Assembly: GCA_023391175.1 (NCBI GenBank)
Contig: JAEWBL010000201.1
Location: 1 to 6,255 of the forward strand
Length of the DNA: 6,255 nucleotides
DNA from: Pseudomonadota bacterium
GTDB taxonomy: Bacteria; Pseudomonadota; Alphaproteobacteria; Rhizobiales; Xanthobacteraceae
Direction of reading: 5' to 3'
Below the pieces are notes generated by a model. That model ran no database searches. It was not told the origin of the DNA and saw only the letters and a program-made list of their open reading frames with translations. This document shows, in pieces, positions 1 through 6,100 of this stretch; position 1 is the first letter of the stretch, and each line of letters opens with the position of its first letter. The translations under genes and the position numbers were made by a program.

Positions 1-192
1 GATCTGGACGGTGGAGAGGAAGCGGCCGGGGTCCTCCGCCAGCCGCATGGCCGCCTTTGCCCCCTTGTTCCCGCGATCGGCCAGCGTCTTCAGCCGTGCG
101 GGGCGAGACGAGACGATCGACAATTCCGCTGCTGCGAGAACGGCGTTGATGAGAACGAGGACGAGGACGATCAGGATTTCGAGTAGTGGCAT
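1..192 (-). CDS. CNNM/CorC-family ('hemolysin family') membrane protein, N-terminal fragment
   Basis: Only the first 64 codons are in the window; the gene continues past the left edge. The reverse-strand translation opens with a hydrophobic segment (residues about 3-22, MPLLEILIVLVLVLINAVLA) and then AAELSIVSSRPARLKTLADR. A small-residue/acidic AAE turn followed by a Ser/Arg-rich stretch and a 'GNKGAKAAMRLAEDPGRFLS' block is typical of the DUF21/CNNM transmembrane domain. Family knowledge: these inner-membrane proteins carry DUF21, a CBS pair and a CorC_HlyC domain, and are linked to Mg2+/Co2+ transport; the 'hemolysin' label is historical. The ATG at 190-192 is the first start after an in-frame TGA at 226-228, with a GGAG about 15 nt upstream. 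The gene is divergent from aroC. CBS and CorC domains cannot be checked here, so the exact subfamily is open. Confidence 0.85.
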   Translation of the reverse strand, partial: MPLLEILIVLVLVLINAVLAAAELSIVSSRPARLKTLADRGNKGAKAAMRLAEDPGRFLSTVQI

Positions 193-228
193 GGCGGGGG
201 TGTGGTGCTCCGTCGGCGCACGTCATAG

Positions 229-248
229 CACAGGATGCCCCTCCTGTG
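229..248. repeat. Short perfect inverted repeat in the divergent intergenic region
   Basis: CACAGGA (229-235) and TCCTGTG (242-248) are perfect reverse complements separated by 6 nt. They sit roughly mid-way between the divergent CNNM-type gene (start at 192) and aroC (start at 358). The repeat could be an operator or a small RNA hairpin. No regulator family is suggested by the sequence, and a 7-bp repeat can arise by chance. The rest of the 165-bp region shows no convincing -35/-10 pair to me, although one or two promoters must lie here or nearby. Confidence 0.3.
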
Positions 249-357
249 TGACTGCGGTGCCACAAATGCCGGCGGGGGTGGGATATTCCCTTGATCGTTT
301 CCTTGCAGGCCATCCTCGTCTATTGAGCCGGAAGCATCTCTAGGACCTGAAGCCGCC

Positions 358-1473
358 ATGTCGTTCAACACCTTCGGCCACATGTTCCGCGTGACCACCT
401 TCGGCGAAAGCCATGGGGTCGCCATCGGCTGCGTGGTGGATGGCTGCCCGCCCAACGTGCGCTTCACCGTCGAGGAGGTGCAGGCCGCGCTTGATCGGCG
501 GCGGCCCGGCCAGTCCCGTTTCACCACCCAGCGCCGGGAGCCGGACGAGGTGAAGGTGCTGTCCGGTACCCTGCCCCATCCCGAGGGCGGCCTTGTCACC
601 ACCGGCACGCCCATCGCGCTGCTGATCGAGAACGTGGACCAGCGGTCCAAGGATTATGCCGACATCGCCGGCGCCTACCGCCCCGGCCATGCCGATTTCA
701 CCTACGACATCAAATACGGCATCCGCGACCATCGTGGCGGTGGCCGCTCCTCGGCGCGCGAGACTGCGACGCGGGTCGCCGCCGGCGCCATCGCCGCCAA
801 GGTGCTGGCCGGCGTGACCGTGCGTGGCGCGGTGGTGCGCATCGGCGAGATCGGGATCGACCGCTCCCGCTGGGACTGGGACGAAGTGGGCAACAACCCC
901 TTCTTCTGCCCCGACCCGGGAACCGTGCCACTGTTCGAGGAATACCTCGACGGCATCCGCAAGGCCGGCTCCTCGGTTGGCGCGGTGGTGGAGTTGGTGG
1001 CGGAGGGCGTGCCGCCCGGCCTCGGCGCCCCGCTCTATGCCAAGCTCGACGGCGATCTCGCCTCCGCCCTCATGGGCATCAATGCCGCCAAGGGCGTCGA
1101 GATCGGCGAGGGCTTCAACGCCGCGCGCCTCACCGGCGAAGAGAATGCGGACGAGATGCGCCTCGGAAATGAGGGGCGGCCGCACTTCCTCGCGAACCAT
1201 GCGGGCGGAATCCTCGGGGGCATCTCCACCGGCGCCCCTATCGTCGCGCGATTTGCGGTGAAGCCGACCTCCTCCATCCTGACCCCGCGCCAGACCGTGG
1301 ACCGCGCCGGCCACGAGACGGAGATCTTTACCAAGGGCCGCCACGACCCGTGCGTCGGCATTCGCGCCGTGCCGGTGGGCGAAGCCATGGTGTGGTGCGT
1401 GCTGGCCGACCACCTCATCCGCCATCGCGGACAGGTGGGCCAGAGCCCGGCCTGGCCGTTCACGCAAGGCTGA
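358..1473 (+). CDS. aroC: Chorismate synthase
   Basis: Catalyses the last shikimate-pathway step, 5-enolpyruvylshikimate-3-phosphate to chorismate with loss of phosphate, using reduced FMN as cofactor; cytosolic. The 371-residue protein is full length for the family. All three chorismate synthase signatures are visible: GESHG at residues 16-20 (conserved His19), the RPGHAD block at 108-113 (His111) followed by [19 protein letters not shown] from 121, and [18 protein letters not shown] from 327 with Asp330. The ATG at 358 begins the canonical [20 protein letters not shown]. Its Shine-Dalgarno is poor: AGGA ends 12 nt upstream and GAAG 5 nt upstream, so family N-terminus conservation decides the start. 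A deacetylase gene follows 14 bp after the stop, suggesting co-transcription. The long minus-strand ORFs across this gene are shadows. Confidence 0.98.
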   Translation: MSFNTFGHMFRVTTFGESHGVAIGCVVDGCPPNVRFTVEEVQAALDRRRPGQSRFTTQRREPDEVKVLSGTLPHPEGGLVTTGTPIALLIENVDQRSKDYADIAGAYRPGHADFTYDIKYGIRDHRGGGRSSARETATRVAAGAIAAKVLAGVTVRGAVVRIGEIGIDRSRWDWDEVGNNPFFCPDPGTVPLFEEYLDGIRKAGSSVGAVVELVAEGVPPGLGAPLYAKLDGDLASALMGINAAKGVEIGEGFNAARLTGEENADEMRLGNEGRPHFLANHAGGILGGISTGAPIVARFAVKPTSSILTPRQTVDRAGHETEIFTKGRHDPCVGIRAVPVGEAMVWCVLADHLIRHRGQVGQSPAWPFTQG

Positions 1474-1487
1474 CGGCGGAGGCAGGA

Positions 1488-2261
1488 ATGATGCGTTCGG
1501 CCCGCGCACGGCACCTTCTTCTGGCTGCTGCCGCCCTTCTCCTGTGCGCGCCCGGCCCGGCACTGGCCTGCGGGCCGGACGCGTTGGGCACGGCGCGGGT
1601 GCTGGAGGTCGACCCCAAAGGCCTGCGCGTCGGCAAGAAGTCCTTCCCCGATACGCTGCCGCTGGCGCCAAAGGAGGTCGTGCTCACCTTCGATGACGGG
1701 CCATGGCCGACCACTACGGCCGCCGTGCTCGACGCGCTGAAGGCGGAGTGCGTGCGCGCCACCTTCTTCCTCATCGGCGAAAATGCCCGGGCCCGACCGC
1801 AACTGGTGAAGCGGGAACTGGCCGAAGGCCACACGGTCGCCCACCACACCATGACCCATCCCGCTGCGACGCTGGCGAAAATCCCCGTCGATGCGGCGGT
1901 AAAGGAGATCGAACGCGGCATGGCCGCCGACGATGCGGCGGCCTATGGCGCGGCCGGGACGGCGCCCCGCGTGCCCTTCTTCCGTTTCCCCGGATTCGCC
2001 TCGACGCCGCAGCTGCTGGCCTATCTTGAGACGAAGGGCATCGCCGTGTTCGGTGCGGACCTTTGGGCCAGCGACTGGAACGTGATGACGCCGGAGGCCG
2101 AGCTGGACCTCATCATGAAGCGCCTGGAGGCGACGGGCGGCGGCATCGTGCTGTTTCACGACACCAAGCCCTACACCGCGGCGATGATTCCCGCCTTCCT
2201 CAAGGCCTTGAAGCAGAACGGCTATAGCGTCGTTCACATCGTTCCCAAGCCGGCCTCCTGA
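1488..2261 (+). CDS. Secreted polysaccharide deacetylase (NodB homology domain)
   Basis: A 257-residue protein of the carbohydrate esterase 4/NodB-domain type: metal-dependent removal of N- or O-acetyl groups from a polysaccharide such as chitooligosaccharide or peptidoglycan. The substrate cannot be read from sequence. Residues 1-27 look like a Sec signal peptide: Arg-rich start, Leu/Ala core, and an ALA site before Cys28. The Cys at +1 raises lipoprotein, but ALAC is a poor lipobox because Leu is at -2. All five NodB motifs are present: TFDDG at 67-71 (catalytic base Asp69, metal Asp70), HTMTH at 120-124 (metal His120 and His124), RFPG at 166-169, DW at 196-197, and LFHD at 222-225. The start follows GGAGG at 1478-1482; ATG 1488 and ATG 1491 are both possible. 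The frame is open further upstream into aroC, but that extension has no signal peptide start. It is probably transcribed with aroC and has a periplasmic or cell-envelope role. Confidence 0.93.
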   Translation: MMRSARARHLLLAAAALLLCAPGPALACGPDALGTARVLEVDPKGLRVGKKSFPDTLPLAPKEVVLTFDDGPWPTTTAAVLDALKAECVRATFFLIGENARARPQLVKRELAEGHTVAHHTMTHPAATLAKIPVDAAVKEIERGMAADDAAAYGAAGTAPRVPFFRFPGFASTPQLLAYLETKGIAVFGADLWASDWNVMTPEAELDLIMKRLEATGGGIVLFHDTKPYTAAMIPAFLKALKQNGYSVVHIVPKPAS

Positions 2262-2262
2262 T

Positions 2263-2275
2263 CCGCGACACGCGG
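2263..2275 (+). other. Small hairpin just after the deacetylase stop
   Basis: CCGCG, three nt, CGCGG forms a 5-bp GC stem starting 2 nt after the deacetylase stop codon. No T-tract follows (TAAAG), so it is at most a weak or Rho-assisted 3' end. Transcription may continue into the LysE-type gene 116 bp downstream. The rest of that gap holds only the leader hairpin described separately. Confidence 0.25.
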
Positions 2276-2350
2276 TAAAGGCTCGCCCACGCATCGCAGC
2301 GGCATCCAGCGTTTGAGGGAAGCGCTTGTGGCATCAGGGTGTGCATATGC

Positions 2351-2369
2351 CTCCGCACGAACTGCGGAG
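2351..2369 (+). promoter_or_regulatory. Hairpin covering the ribosome-binding site of the LysE-type gene
   Basis: CTCCGCA (2351-2357) is perfectly complementary to TGCGGAG (2363-2369), with loop CGAAC. The right arm contains the GGAG Shine-Dalgarno (2366-2369), which lies 8 nt before the ATG at 2378. In mRNA this stem would hide the ribosome-binding site, so translation may depend on opening it by temperature, a ligand, a protein, or translation of an upstream in-frame GTG at 2339. The pairing is read directly; regulation is inference. Confidence 0.5.
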
Positions 2370-2377
2370 ACGATGGC

Positions 2378-3031
2378 ATGTCCGACGCAACCCCTGCCCT
2401 GCTGGTCTTCGCGGGCACCTATGCGGCCATGGTTCTGGTCCCGGGCGCGAACTTCCTCGTGGTGAGCCGTGCGAGCCTTGCGGGCCGGCCCATCGGCATG
2501 GCCGCCGCGCTCGGTGCATCGGCCGGTGCCACGGCCAATGTCACCACAGTGGTTATCGGCCTCGTCATTCTGAGCGGGATTAACCCCTCGGGCGATCTGG
2601 GGTGGCTCCAGTTGGCTTTCTGCCTGCTCTACGCCGTCCTCCTTCTGCGAGCCGGAATCAGCTGCCTGCTTGAGGTCTGGATGTCGCGCGGTCACGCAGG
2701 GACCGCACCCCAGGCCGTCGTCCAGCGCACCGGGCGCGAAGCGTTTCGGCTCGGCTTCCTCACGGCAGCGACCAACCCCATGTCGCTGTCGTTCTTCCTG
2801 GCCTCGGGCGGACTGCTCGCCGCGGCGGCCGGACGCGAGGCCATGTTCGCCAGCCCCCTTCTGGTGTTTTCAGTGGCCGCCGGGTGGTTCGGCGTGCTCG
2901 CCCTGCTCTTTTCGGCTCCGCCTGCCCGCCGCCTTTATCTGAAAATGCGACTGGCCGCCGATACCTGCATCGGTGCCTTGCTCGTCGTCGCAGGCGGCCT
3001 CGTGCTGCTGCGGGTGTTCTCCCGGCTTTGA
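2378..3031 (+). CDS. LysE/RhtB-family amino-acid exporter-like membrane protein
   Basis: A 217-residue, strongly hydrophobic protein with about six membrane segments (roughly 7-27, 40-65, 74-98, 125-147, 158-182, 193-214), the usual size and layout of LysE/RhtB translocators. These inner-membrane carriers expel amino acids or related small molecules using the proton gradient. The family's first-helix motif (PGPN) appears as VPGAN at residues 21-25, and the mid-protein NPK-type motif appears as ATNPMSLSFF at 131-140, so both hallmark sites are altered. A charged loop (about 99-124) separates the two halves. I chose ATG 2378 because GGAG lies 8 nt upstream and the first helix then starts near residue 7. 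A GTG at 2339 would add 13 Cys-rich residues (MCICLRTNCGDDG) that look like leader, not protein. Substrate unknown. The gene ends at a strong terminator facing tRNA-Leu. Confidence 0.87.
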   Translation: MSDATPALLVFAGTYAAMVLVPGANFLVVSRASLAGRPIGMAAALGASAGATANVTTVVIGLVILSGINPSGDLGWLQLAFCLLYAVLLLRAGISCLLEVWMSRGHAGTAPQAVVQRTGREAFRLGFLTAATNPMSLSFFLASGGLLAAAAGREAMFASPLLVFSVAAGWFGVLALLFSAPPARRLYLKMRLAADTCIGALLVVAGGLVLLRVFSRL

Positions 3032-3050
3032 CAGACGTAAGCCCGGAAAC

Positions 3051-3089
3051 GAAAAAGGCCCTCGCCGGAAGCCGGAGAGGGCCTTTTTC
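3051..3089. terminator. Bidirectional intrinsic terminator
   Basis: A perfect 13-bp inverted repeat, GAAAAAGGCCCTC (3051-3063) and GAGGGCCTTTTTC (3077-3089), encloses a smaller CCGG/CCGG stem. A T-run ends the hairpin on both strands, so it can stop the LysE-type transcript (stop codon 20 nt upstream) and the oncoming tRNA-Leu transcript (CCA end 16 nt away). Confidence 0.93.
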
Positions 3090-3105
3090 AAAAGCCAGAT
3101 CAACC

Positions 3106-3190
3106 TGGTGCGGACGAGAGGACTCGAACCTCCACGGGTCTCCCCACTAGCACCTCAAGCTAGCGCGTCTACCAATTCCGCCACGACCGC
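3106..3190 (-). tRNA. tRNA-Leu(GAG)
   Basis: An 85-nt tRNA on the minus strand, including an encoded CCA (3106-3108) and discriminator A73. I folded it by hand: 3-bp D stem, an AATTGGTAGA D-loop, a CTAGC/GCTAG anticodon stem around loop TTGAGGT (anticodon GAG, reading CUU and CUC), a long class II variable arm with a GGG/CCC stem as expected for leucine, and a TTCGAGT T-loop. The acceptor stem GCGGTCG/CGTCCGC pairs at six of seven positions; position 5-68 is a T-T mismatch. It is convergent with the LysE-type gene and shares its terminator. It is divergent from lipB. Confidence 0.96.
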
Positions 3191-3252
3191 AGTCAGGGAT
3201 GGCACCGGTCTCAGGTTCCTCGGGAGAGGACCGCTTCCGGCCGGGGGCCATC

Positions 3253-3280
3253 GTCTAACAGATCGAATGTGCCGCCACAA
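3253..3280 (-). promoter_or_regulatory. Candidate promoter for tRNA-Leu
   Basis: On the minus strand, TTGTGG (3275-3280) and TTAGAC (3253-3258) are spaced 16 nt apart and lie 60-90 nt before the mature tRNA 5' end. That is a plausible sigma-70-type pair and leader length, but both hexamers are imperfect. The rest of 3191-3391 holds a bulged hairpin around 3212-3230 (tRNA leader side) and a GGTTC/GAACC hairpin at 3329-3341 ahead of lipB. I see no clear lipB promoter. Confidence 0.3.
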
Positions 3281-3391
3281 GTGCCCGGCAAAGGTAAGCT
3301 GCACCACAGCGCCCGGCCTGTGGATGACGGTTCCGCGAACCCTGTGACGGCGGGGCTGGACCGGACGCGCGGATGGATTAAAGCAGTTCGC

Positions 3392-4153
3392 ATGAATGCC
3401 AGCGCCCCCACCGCAGCCACGCCCCGCGCCAGCCTGGAAACCGATTTCCGTCCGCTCGATTCTTCCGCTCCGCCGGTGGAGTGGGTGGTGAGCGATGGTC
3501 TCGTGCCCTATCCGGAGGCTCTTGCCGCCATGGAGGCGCGCGCGGCGGCCATCGCCGAGGGCACGGCGGCGGAATGCGTCTGGCTGCTGGAGCATCCCCC
3601 CCTTTACACCGCCGGCACCAGCGCCCGGCCGGAAGACCTCGTGGACGCGCGGTTCCCCGTCTACGAGACGGGCCGGGGCGGACAGTTCACCTATCACGGC
3701 CCTGGCCAGCGGGTAGCTTATACCATGCTCGACCTCAGGCGCCGCTCGCCGGACGTGCGGCGCTATGTGAGCGCGCTGGAGGCCTGGATCATCGGCACCC
3801 TCTCAGCCTTCAACGTCACCGGCGAACGCCGGGAAGACCGGGTGGGGGTGTGGGTGCGGCGGAAGGGCGGCGGAGAGGACAAGATCGCCGCCATCGGCAT
3901 CCGCGTGCGCCGCTGGGTGACCTTCCACGGCATCTCGCTGAACGTGGAGCCGGACCTCAGCCACTTCGGCGGCATCGTCCCCTGCGGCGTGCGCGAGCAC
4001 GGTGTCACCAGCCTCGCCGACCTCGGCCTGCCGGTGACCATGCCCGAGGTGGATGCGGTGATGCGGGTGGCGTTTGAAGAGGTGTTCGGGGCGACTGTGG
4101 TTGTTGATCCGTCAACACTGAGACTTGAAAAATTGTCTGCGCACCCCAGCTAG
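3392..4153 (+). CDS. lipB: Octanoyl-[ACP]:protein N-octanoyltransferase (lipoate-protein ligase B)
   Basis: Moves octanoate from acyl carrier protein to a lysine of lipoyl domains (pyruvate and 2-oxoglutarate dehydrogenases, glycine cleavage H protein). LipA then inserts sulfur to make lipoate. Cytosolic, 253 residues. Family motifs in order: [14 protein letters not shown] at 65-78, [22 protein letters not shown] at 94-115, the catalytic lysine block [23 protein letters not shown] (Lys164) and the catalytic cysteine in [15 protein letters not shown] (Cys198). Both active-site residues are present. I chose ATG 3392, which leaves about 20 residues before the first conserved segment; the frame is open back to a GTG at 3269, but that would add an implausible 41 residues. 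The Shine-Dalgarno is weak. The last 15-20 codons are visibly more AT-rich than the rest of the gene. LipA is not in the window. Confidence 0.96.
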   Translation: MNASAPTAATPRASLETDFRPLDSSAPPVEWVVSDGLVPYPEALAAMEARAAAIAEGTAAECVWLLEHPPLYTAGTSARPEDLVDARFPVYETGRGGQFTYHGPGQRVAYTMLDLRRRSPDVRRYVSALEAWIIGTLSAFNVTGERREDRVGVWVRRKGGGEDKIAAIGIRVRRWVTFHGISLNVEPDLSHFGGIVPCGVREHGVTSLADLGLPVTMPEVDAVMRVAFEEVFGATVVVDPSTLRLEKLSAHPS

Positions 4154-4182
4154 AGCGGCAGGGTAGCGATGCAATGATGGCT

Positions 4183-4213
4183 TGGTCGTCTCCCTAGAAA
4201 GCAATGGAGACCA
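4183..4213 (+). promoter_or_regulatory. Hairpin covering the ribosome-binding site of the 72-residue ORF
   Basis: TCTCC (4189-4193) pairs with GGAGA (4206-4210), and TGG (4183-4185) with CCA (4211-4213), leaving a 3-nt bulge and a 12-nt loop. The GGAG Shine-Dalgarno (4206-4209) for ATG 4218 is inside the stem. It is weaker than the hairpin before the LysE-type gene, and its function is inferred. Confidence 0.3.
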
Positions 4214-4217
4214 GCCT

Positions 4218-4436
4218 ATGATGACTCAAATTATATACGTCGCAAGAAATAATGGCGGATGGGGCACCGCTACCCATAAAGACAAATCAGACTTTTCAGC
4301 CGCGTTCGACGGAACACTTAAGGCCGCTCTTAATAAGGCATGGGAACGCAGCGTCATGCTTGCGCCAACGGGAGTCGCCTGCGAAATTTATCTTGAGCAG
4401 CCAGACGGCACGTTCAAGTTGCACATAGAAGATTAA
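4218..4436 (+). CDS. Small hypothetical protein, 72 residues, low GC
   Basis: I do not recognise this protein. It begins at a double ATG (4218, 4221) with GGAG 8 nt upstream of the first; a TTG at 4182 would add 12 residues but lacks a ribosome site. The protein has an IIYVARNNGGWG start (probable beta strand and turn), an amphipathic helix around LKAALNKAWERSVM, then a probable strand pair CEIYLEQPDGTFKLHI. It has no signal peptide or membrane segment. The strand, GGW, helix, strand, DG layout is reminiscent of the DUF2188 family, but this is only a pattern resemblance. GC is about 49% by my count, far below its neighbours, and codons such as AAT, ATA and AAA are frequent, suggesting transfer or relaxed selection. 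The clean ribosome site and protein-like pattern favour a real gene. Confidence 0.65.
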   Translation: MMTQIIYVARNNGGWGTATHKDKSDFSAAFDGTLKAALNKAWERSVMLAPTGVACEIYLEQPDGTFKLHIED

Positions 4437-4442
4437 GTCAAC

Positions 4443-4472
4443 TCGGGACTGGCTAAATTTAGCCAGTCCCGA
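4443..4472. terminator. 30-bp perfect palindrome, probable bidirectional terminator
   Basis: TCGGGACTGGCTAAA is followed immediately by its exact reverse complement (TTTAGCCAGTCCCGA). It lies 6 bp after the orphan's stop and 11 bp from the gatB stop, so it can end both convergent transcripts. As RNA it forms a 10-11 bp GC-rich stem topped by AAAUUU. There is no T-tract on either side, so it is not a canonical intrinsic terminator; it could instead be an mRNA-end protector or a protein-binding site. Confidence 0.6.
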
Positions 4473-4483
4473 ACATCGTCCCC

Positions 4484-5974
4484 TCAGATCCCCAGCTTCG
4501 CCTTCAGGATGTCGTTCAGCGCCTGGGGATTCGCCTTGCCGCCCGAGGCCTTCATGGCCTGGCCGACGAACCAGCCGAGCATGGTGGGCTTGGCCTGCAC
4601 CTGGGCCACCTTGTCCGGATTGGCGGCGATGATTTCGTCCACCACCTTCTCGATGGCGCCGGTGTCCGTCACCTGCTTCATGCCGCGGGCCTCGACCACC
4701 ACGCGCGGGTCGCCCCCCTCGGTGAAGATGATCTCGAACAGGTCCTTGGCGATCTTGGACGAGATGGTGCCCTCGCCGATGAGGTCGAGGATGGTGCCGA
4801 TCTGCTGGGGTGTGACGGGCGAGGAGGTGATGTCCTTGCCCTCCTTGTTCAGCCGGCCGAACAGCTCATTGATGACGAAGTTGGCCGCCGCCTTGCCGTC
4901 GCGCTTGGCGCCGCCGCCTTCCACCACCTGCTCGAAATAGTCGGCGGTGTCGCGCTCGGCCACGAGCACGCCGGCGTCGTAGGGCGAGAGGCCGTATTCG
5001 GCGATGAAGCGGGCCTTCTTCTCGTCCGGCAACTCGGGGAGATTCTCTTTCAGCTCCTCCACCCACTCGGGCTTGATGTCGAGGGGCAGGAGGTCCGGAT
5101 CGGGGAAGTAGCGGTAGTCGTGCGCCTCTTCCTTGGAGCGCATGGACCGCGTCTCGCCCTTGGTCGGGTCGAACAGCCGCGTCTCCTGCGCGATGGTGCC
5201 GCCGTCCTCGATGATCTCGATCTGCCGGCGGGCTTCCGCCTCCACCGCCTGGCCGATGAAGCGGATCGAATTGACGTTCTTGATCTCGCAGCGCGTGCCC
5301 AGCGGCCCGCCGGGCCGGCGCACGGAGACGTTCACGTCGGCGCGGAGATTGCCCTTCTCCATGTCGCCATCGCACGTGCCGAGATAGCGCAGGATGGTGC
5401 GCAGCTTGGTCACGTAGGCCTTCGCCTCGTCTGCCGAGCGCAGGTCGGGGCGCGACACGATCTCCATCAGCGCCACGCCGGAGCGGTTCAGGTCGACGAA
5501 AGAGAGGGTCGGCGACAGATCGTGGATGGACTTGCCGGCGTCCTGCTCCAGATGCAGGCGCTCGATGCCCACGGTGAAGCTCTCGCCGTCCGGCAGGTCG
5601 ACGATCACCTCGCCCTCGCCCACCACGGGCTGCTTGTACTGGCTGATCTGGTAGCCCTGCGGCAGGTCCGGGTAGAAATAGTTCTTCCGGTCGAACACCG
5701 AATGCAGGTTGATCTCGGCCTTCAGGCCGAGGCCGGTGCGCACGGCCTGCGCGACGCACTCCTTGTTGATGACGGGCAGCATGCCGGGCATGGCGGCGTC
5801 CACCAGCGACACGTGATCGTTGGGCTCGCCGCCGAAGGCGGTCGAAGCGCCGGAGAACAGCTTGGCATTGGAAGCGACCTGGGCGTGCACCTCCATGCCG
5901 ATCACCACCTCCCAATCACCGGTGGCGCCGGAAATCAGCTTCTTGGCCTCCGCGGGCCGGGTGTGAAGGGTCAT
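4484..5974 (-). CDS. gatB: Aspartyl/glutamyl-tRNA(Asn/Gln) amidotransferase subunit B
   Basis: The tRNA-binding and kinase subunit of GatCAB, which phosphorylates and then amidates Glu-tRNA(Gln) and/or Asp-tRNA(Asn) with ammonia delivered from GatA. The 496-residue protein is full length. Motifs in order: [12 protein letters not shown] at 21-32, the [12 protein letters not shown] block at 102-113, [12 protein letters not shown] at 141-152, [18 protein letters not shown] at 170-187, [12 protein letters not shown] at 208-219, and a C-terminal YqeY-like tail domain ending with the [17 protein letters not shown] block. Start: ATG 5972-5974 with AGGA 5 nt upstream; the frame extends 33 codons further, but that stretch is basic, unconserved and overlaps leader hairpins. 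gatC and gatA are not adjacent, and the next gene upstream is divergent, so gatB is probably transcribed from its own promoter in 5975-6232. Confidence 0.98.
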   Translation of the reverse strand: MTLHTRPAEAKKLISGATGDWEVVIGMEVHAQVASNAKLFSGASTAFGGEPNDHVSLVDAAMPGMLPVINKECVAQAVRTGLGLKAEINLHSVFDRKNYFYPDLPQGYQISQYKQPVVGEGEVIVDLPDGESFTVGIERLHLEQDAGKSIHDLSPTLSFVDLNRSGVALMEIVSRPDLRSADEAKAYVTKLRTILRYLGTCDGDMEKGNLRADVNVSVRRPGGPLGTRCEIKNVNSIRFIGQAVEAEARRQIEIIEDGGTIAQETRLFDPTKGETRSMRSKEEAHDYRYFPDPDLLPLDIKPEWVEELKENLPELPDEKKARFIAEYGLSPYDAGVLVAERDTADYFEQVVEGGGAKRDGKAAANFVINELFGRLNKEGKDITSSPVTPQQIGTILDLIGEGTISSKIAKDLFEIIFTEGGDPRVVVEARGMKQVTDTGAIEKVVDEIIAANPDKVAQVQAKPTMLGWFVGQAMKASGGKANPQALNDILKAKLGI

Positions 5975-5990
5975 GGTCGTCCTATCGTCT

Positions 5991-6029
5991 GCGCGGATGG
6001 TCCGCGCTGCCTGATCCTTGCGGCAGCGC
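5991..6029 (-). promoter_or_regulatory. Two overlapping, mutually exclusive hairpins in the gatB leader
   Basis: Reading the minus strand, GCGCTGCC (6029-6022) pairs with GGCAGCGC (6011-6004), an 8-bp stem with a 10-nt loop. Overlapping it, GCGCGGA (6007-6001) pairs with TCCGCGC (5997-5991), a 7-bp stem with loop CCA. The two share bases 6004-6007, so only one can form at a time. The second ends 7 nt before the gatB Shine-Dalgarno (5980-5983). The geometry resembles a switch or attenuator, but no T-tract follows, so effects on translation would be likelier than termination. High GC makes chance hairpins common. Confidence 0.4.
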
Positions 6030-6100
6030 CGCAATCTGGTCGGTGTCGTACCCCTAGGCGACATTGCAGGCAACGGCCATGCAGTGCCGAAAGGTCAGGA

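Noticed and set aside
247..264. CRP-like TGTGA...CACA pair upstream of aroC
   Set aside because: The half-sites are spaced too far apart for the TGTGA-N6-TCACA consensus, and the right half is incomplete.
1350..1487. 46-codon N-terminal extension of the deacetylase into aroC
   Set aside because: It would overlap the conserved aroC 3' end and bury the signal peptide; the GGAGG at 1478-1482 supports the ATG at 1488 or 1491.
340..1671. 443-codon open frame antisense to aroC
   Set aside because: It lies opposite a complete, motif-rich aroC; long antisense frames are expected in GC-rich coding DNA, and its translation shows only Ala/Gly/His/Arg-rich low-complexity text.
1035..2294. 419-codon open frame antisense to aroC and the deacetylase
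   Set aside because: It spans two well-supported genes on the other strand, has an arginine- and glycine-rich composition typical of shadow frames, and contains no recognisable domain.
3100..3190. tRNA-Leu as an integration (attachment) site
   Set aside because: I found no second copy of the tRNA 3' end in the window and no integrase gene; the region beyond its 3' end is a terminator and an ordinary exporter gene.
3269..3391. 41-codon GTG extension of lipB
   Set aside because: The extension is unlike LipB N-termini, has no ribosome site and runs through the tRNA-Leu promoter region.
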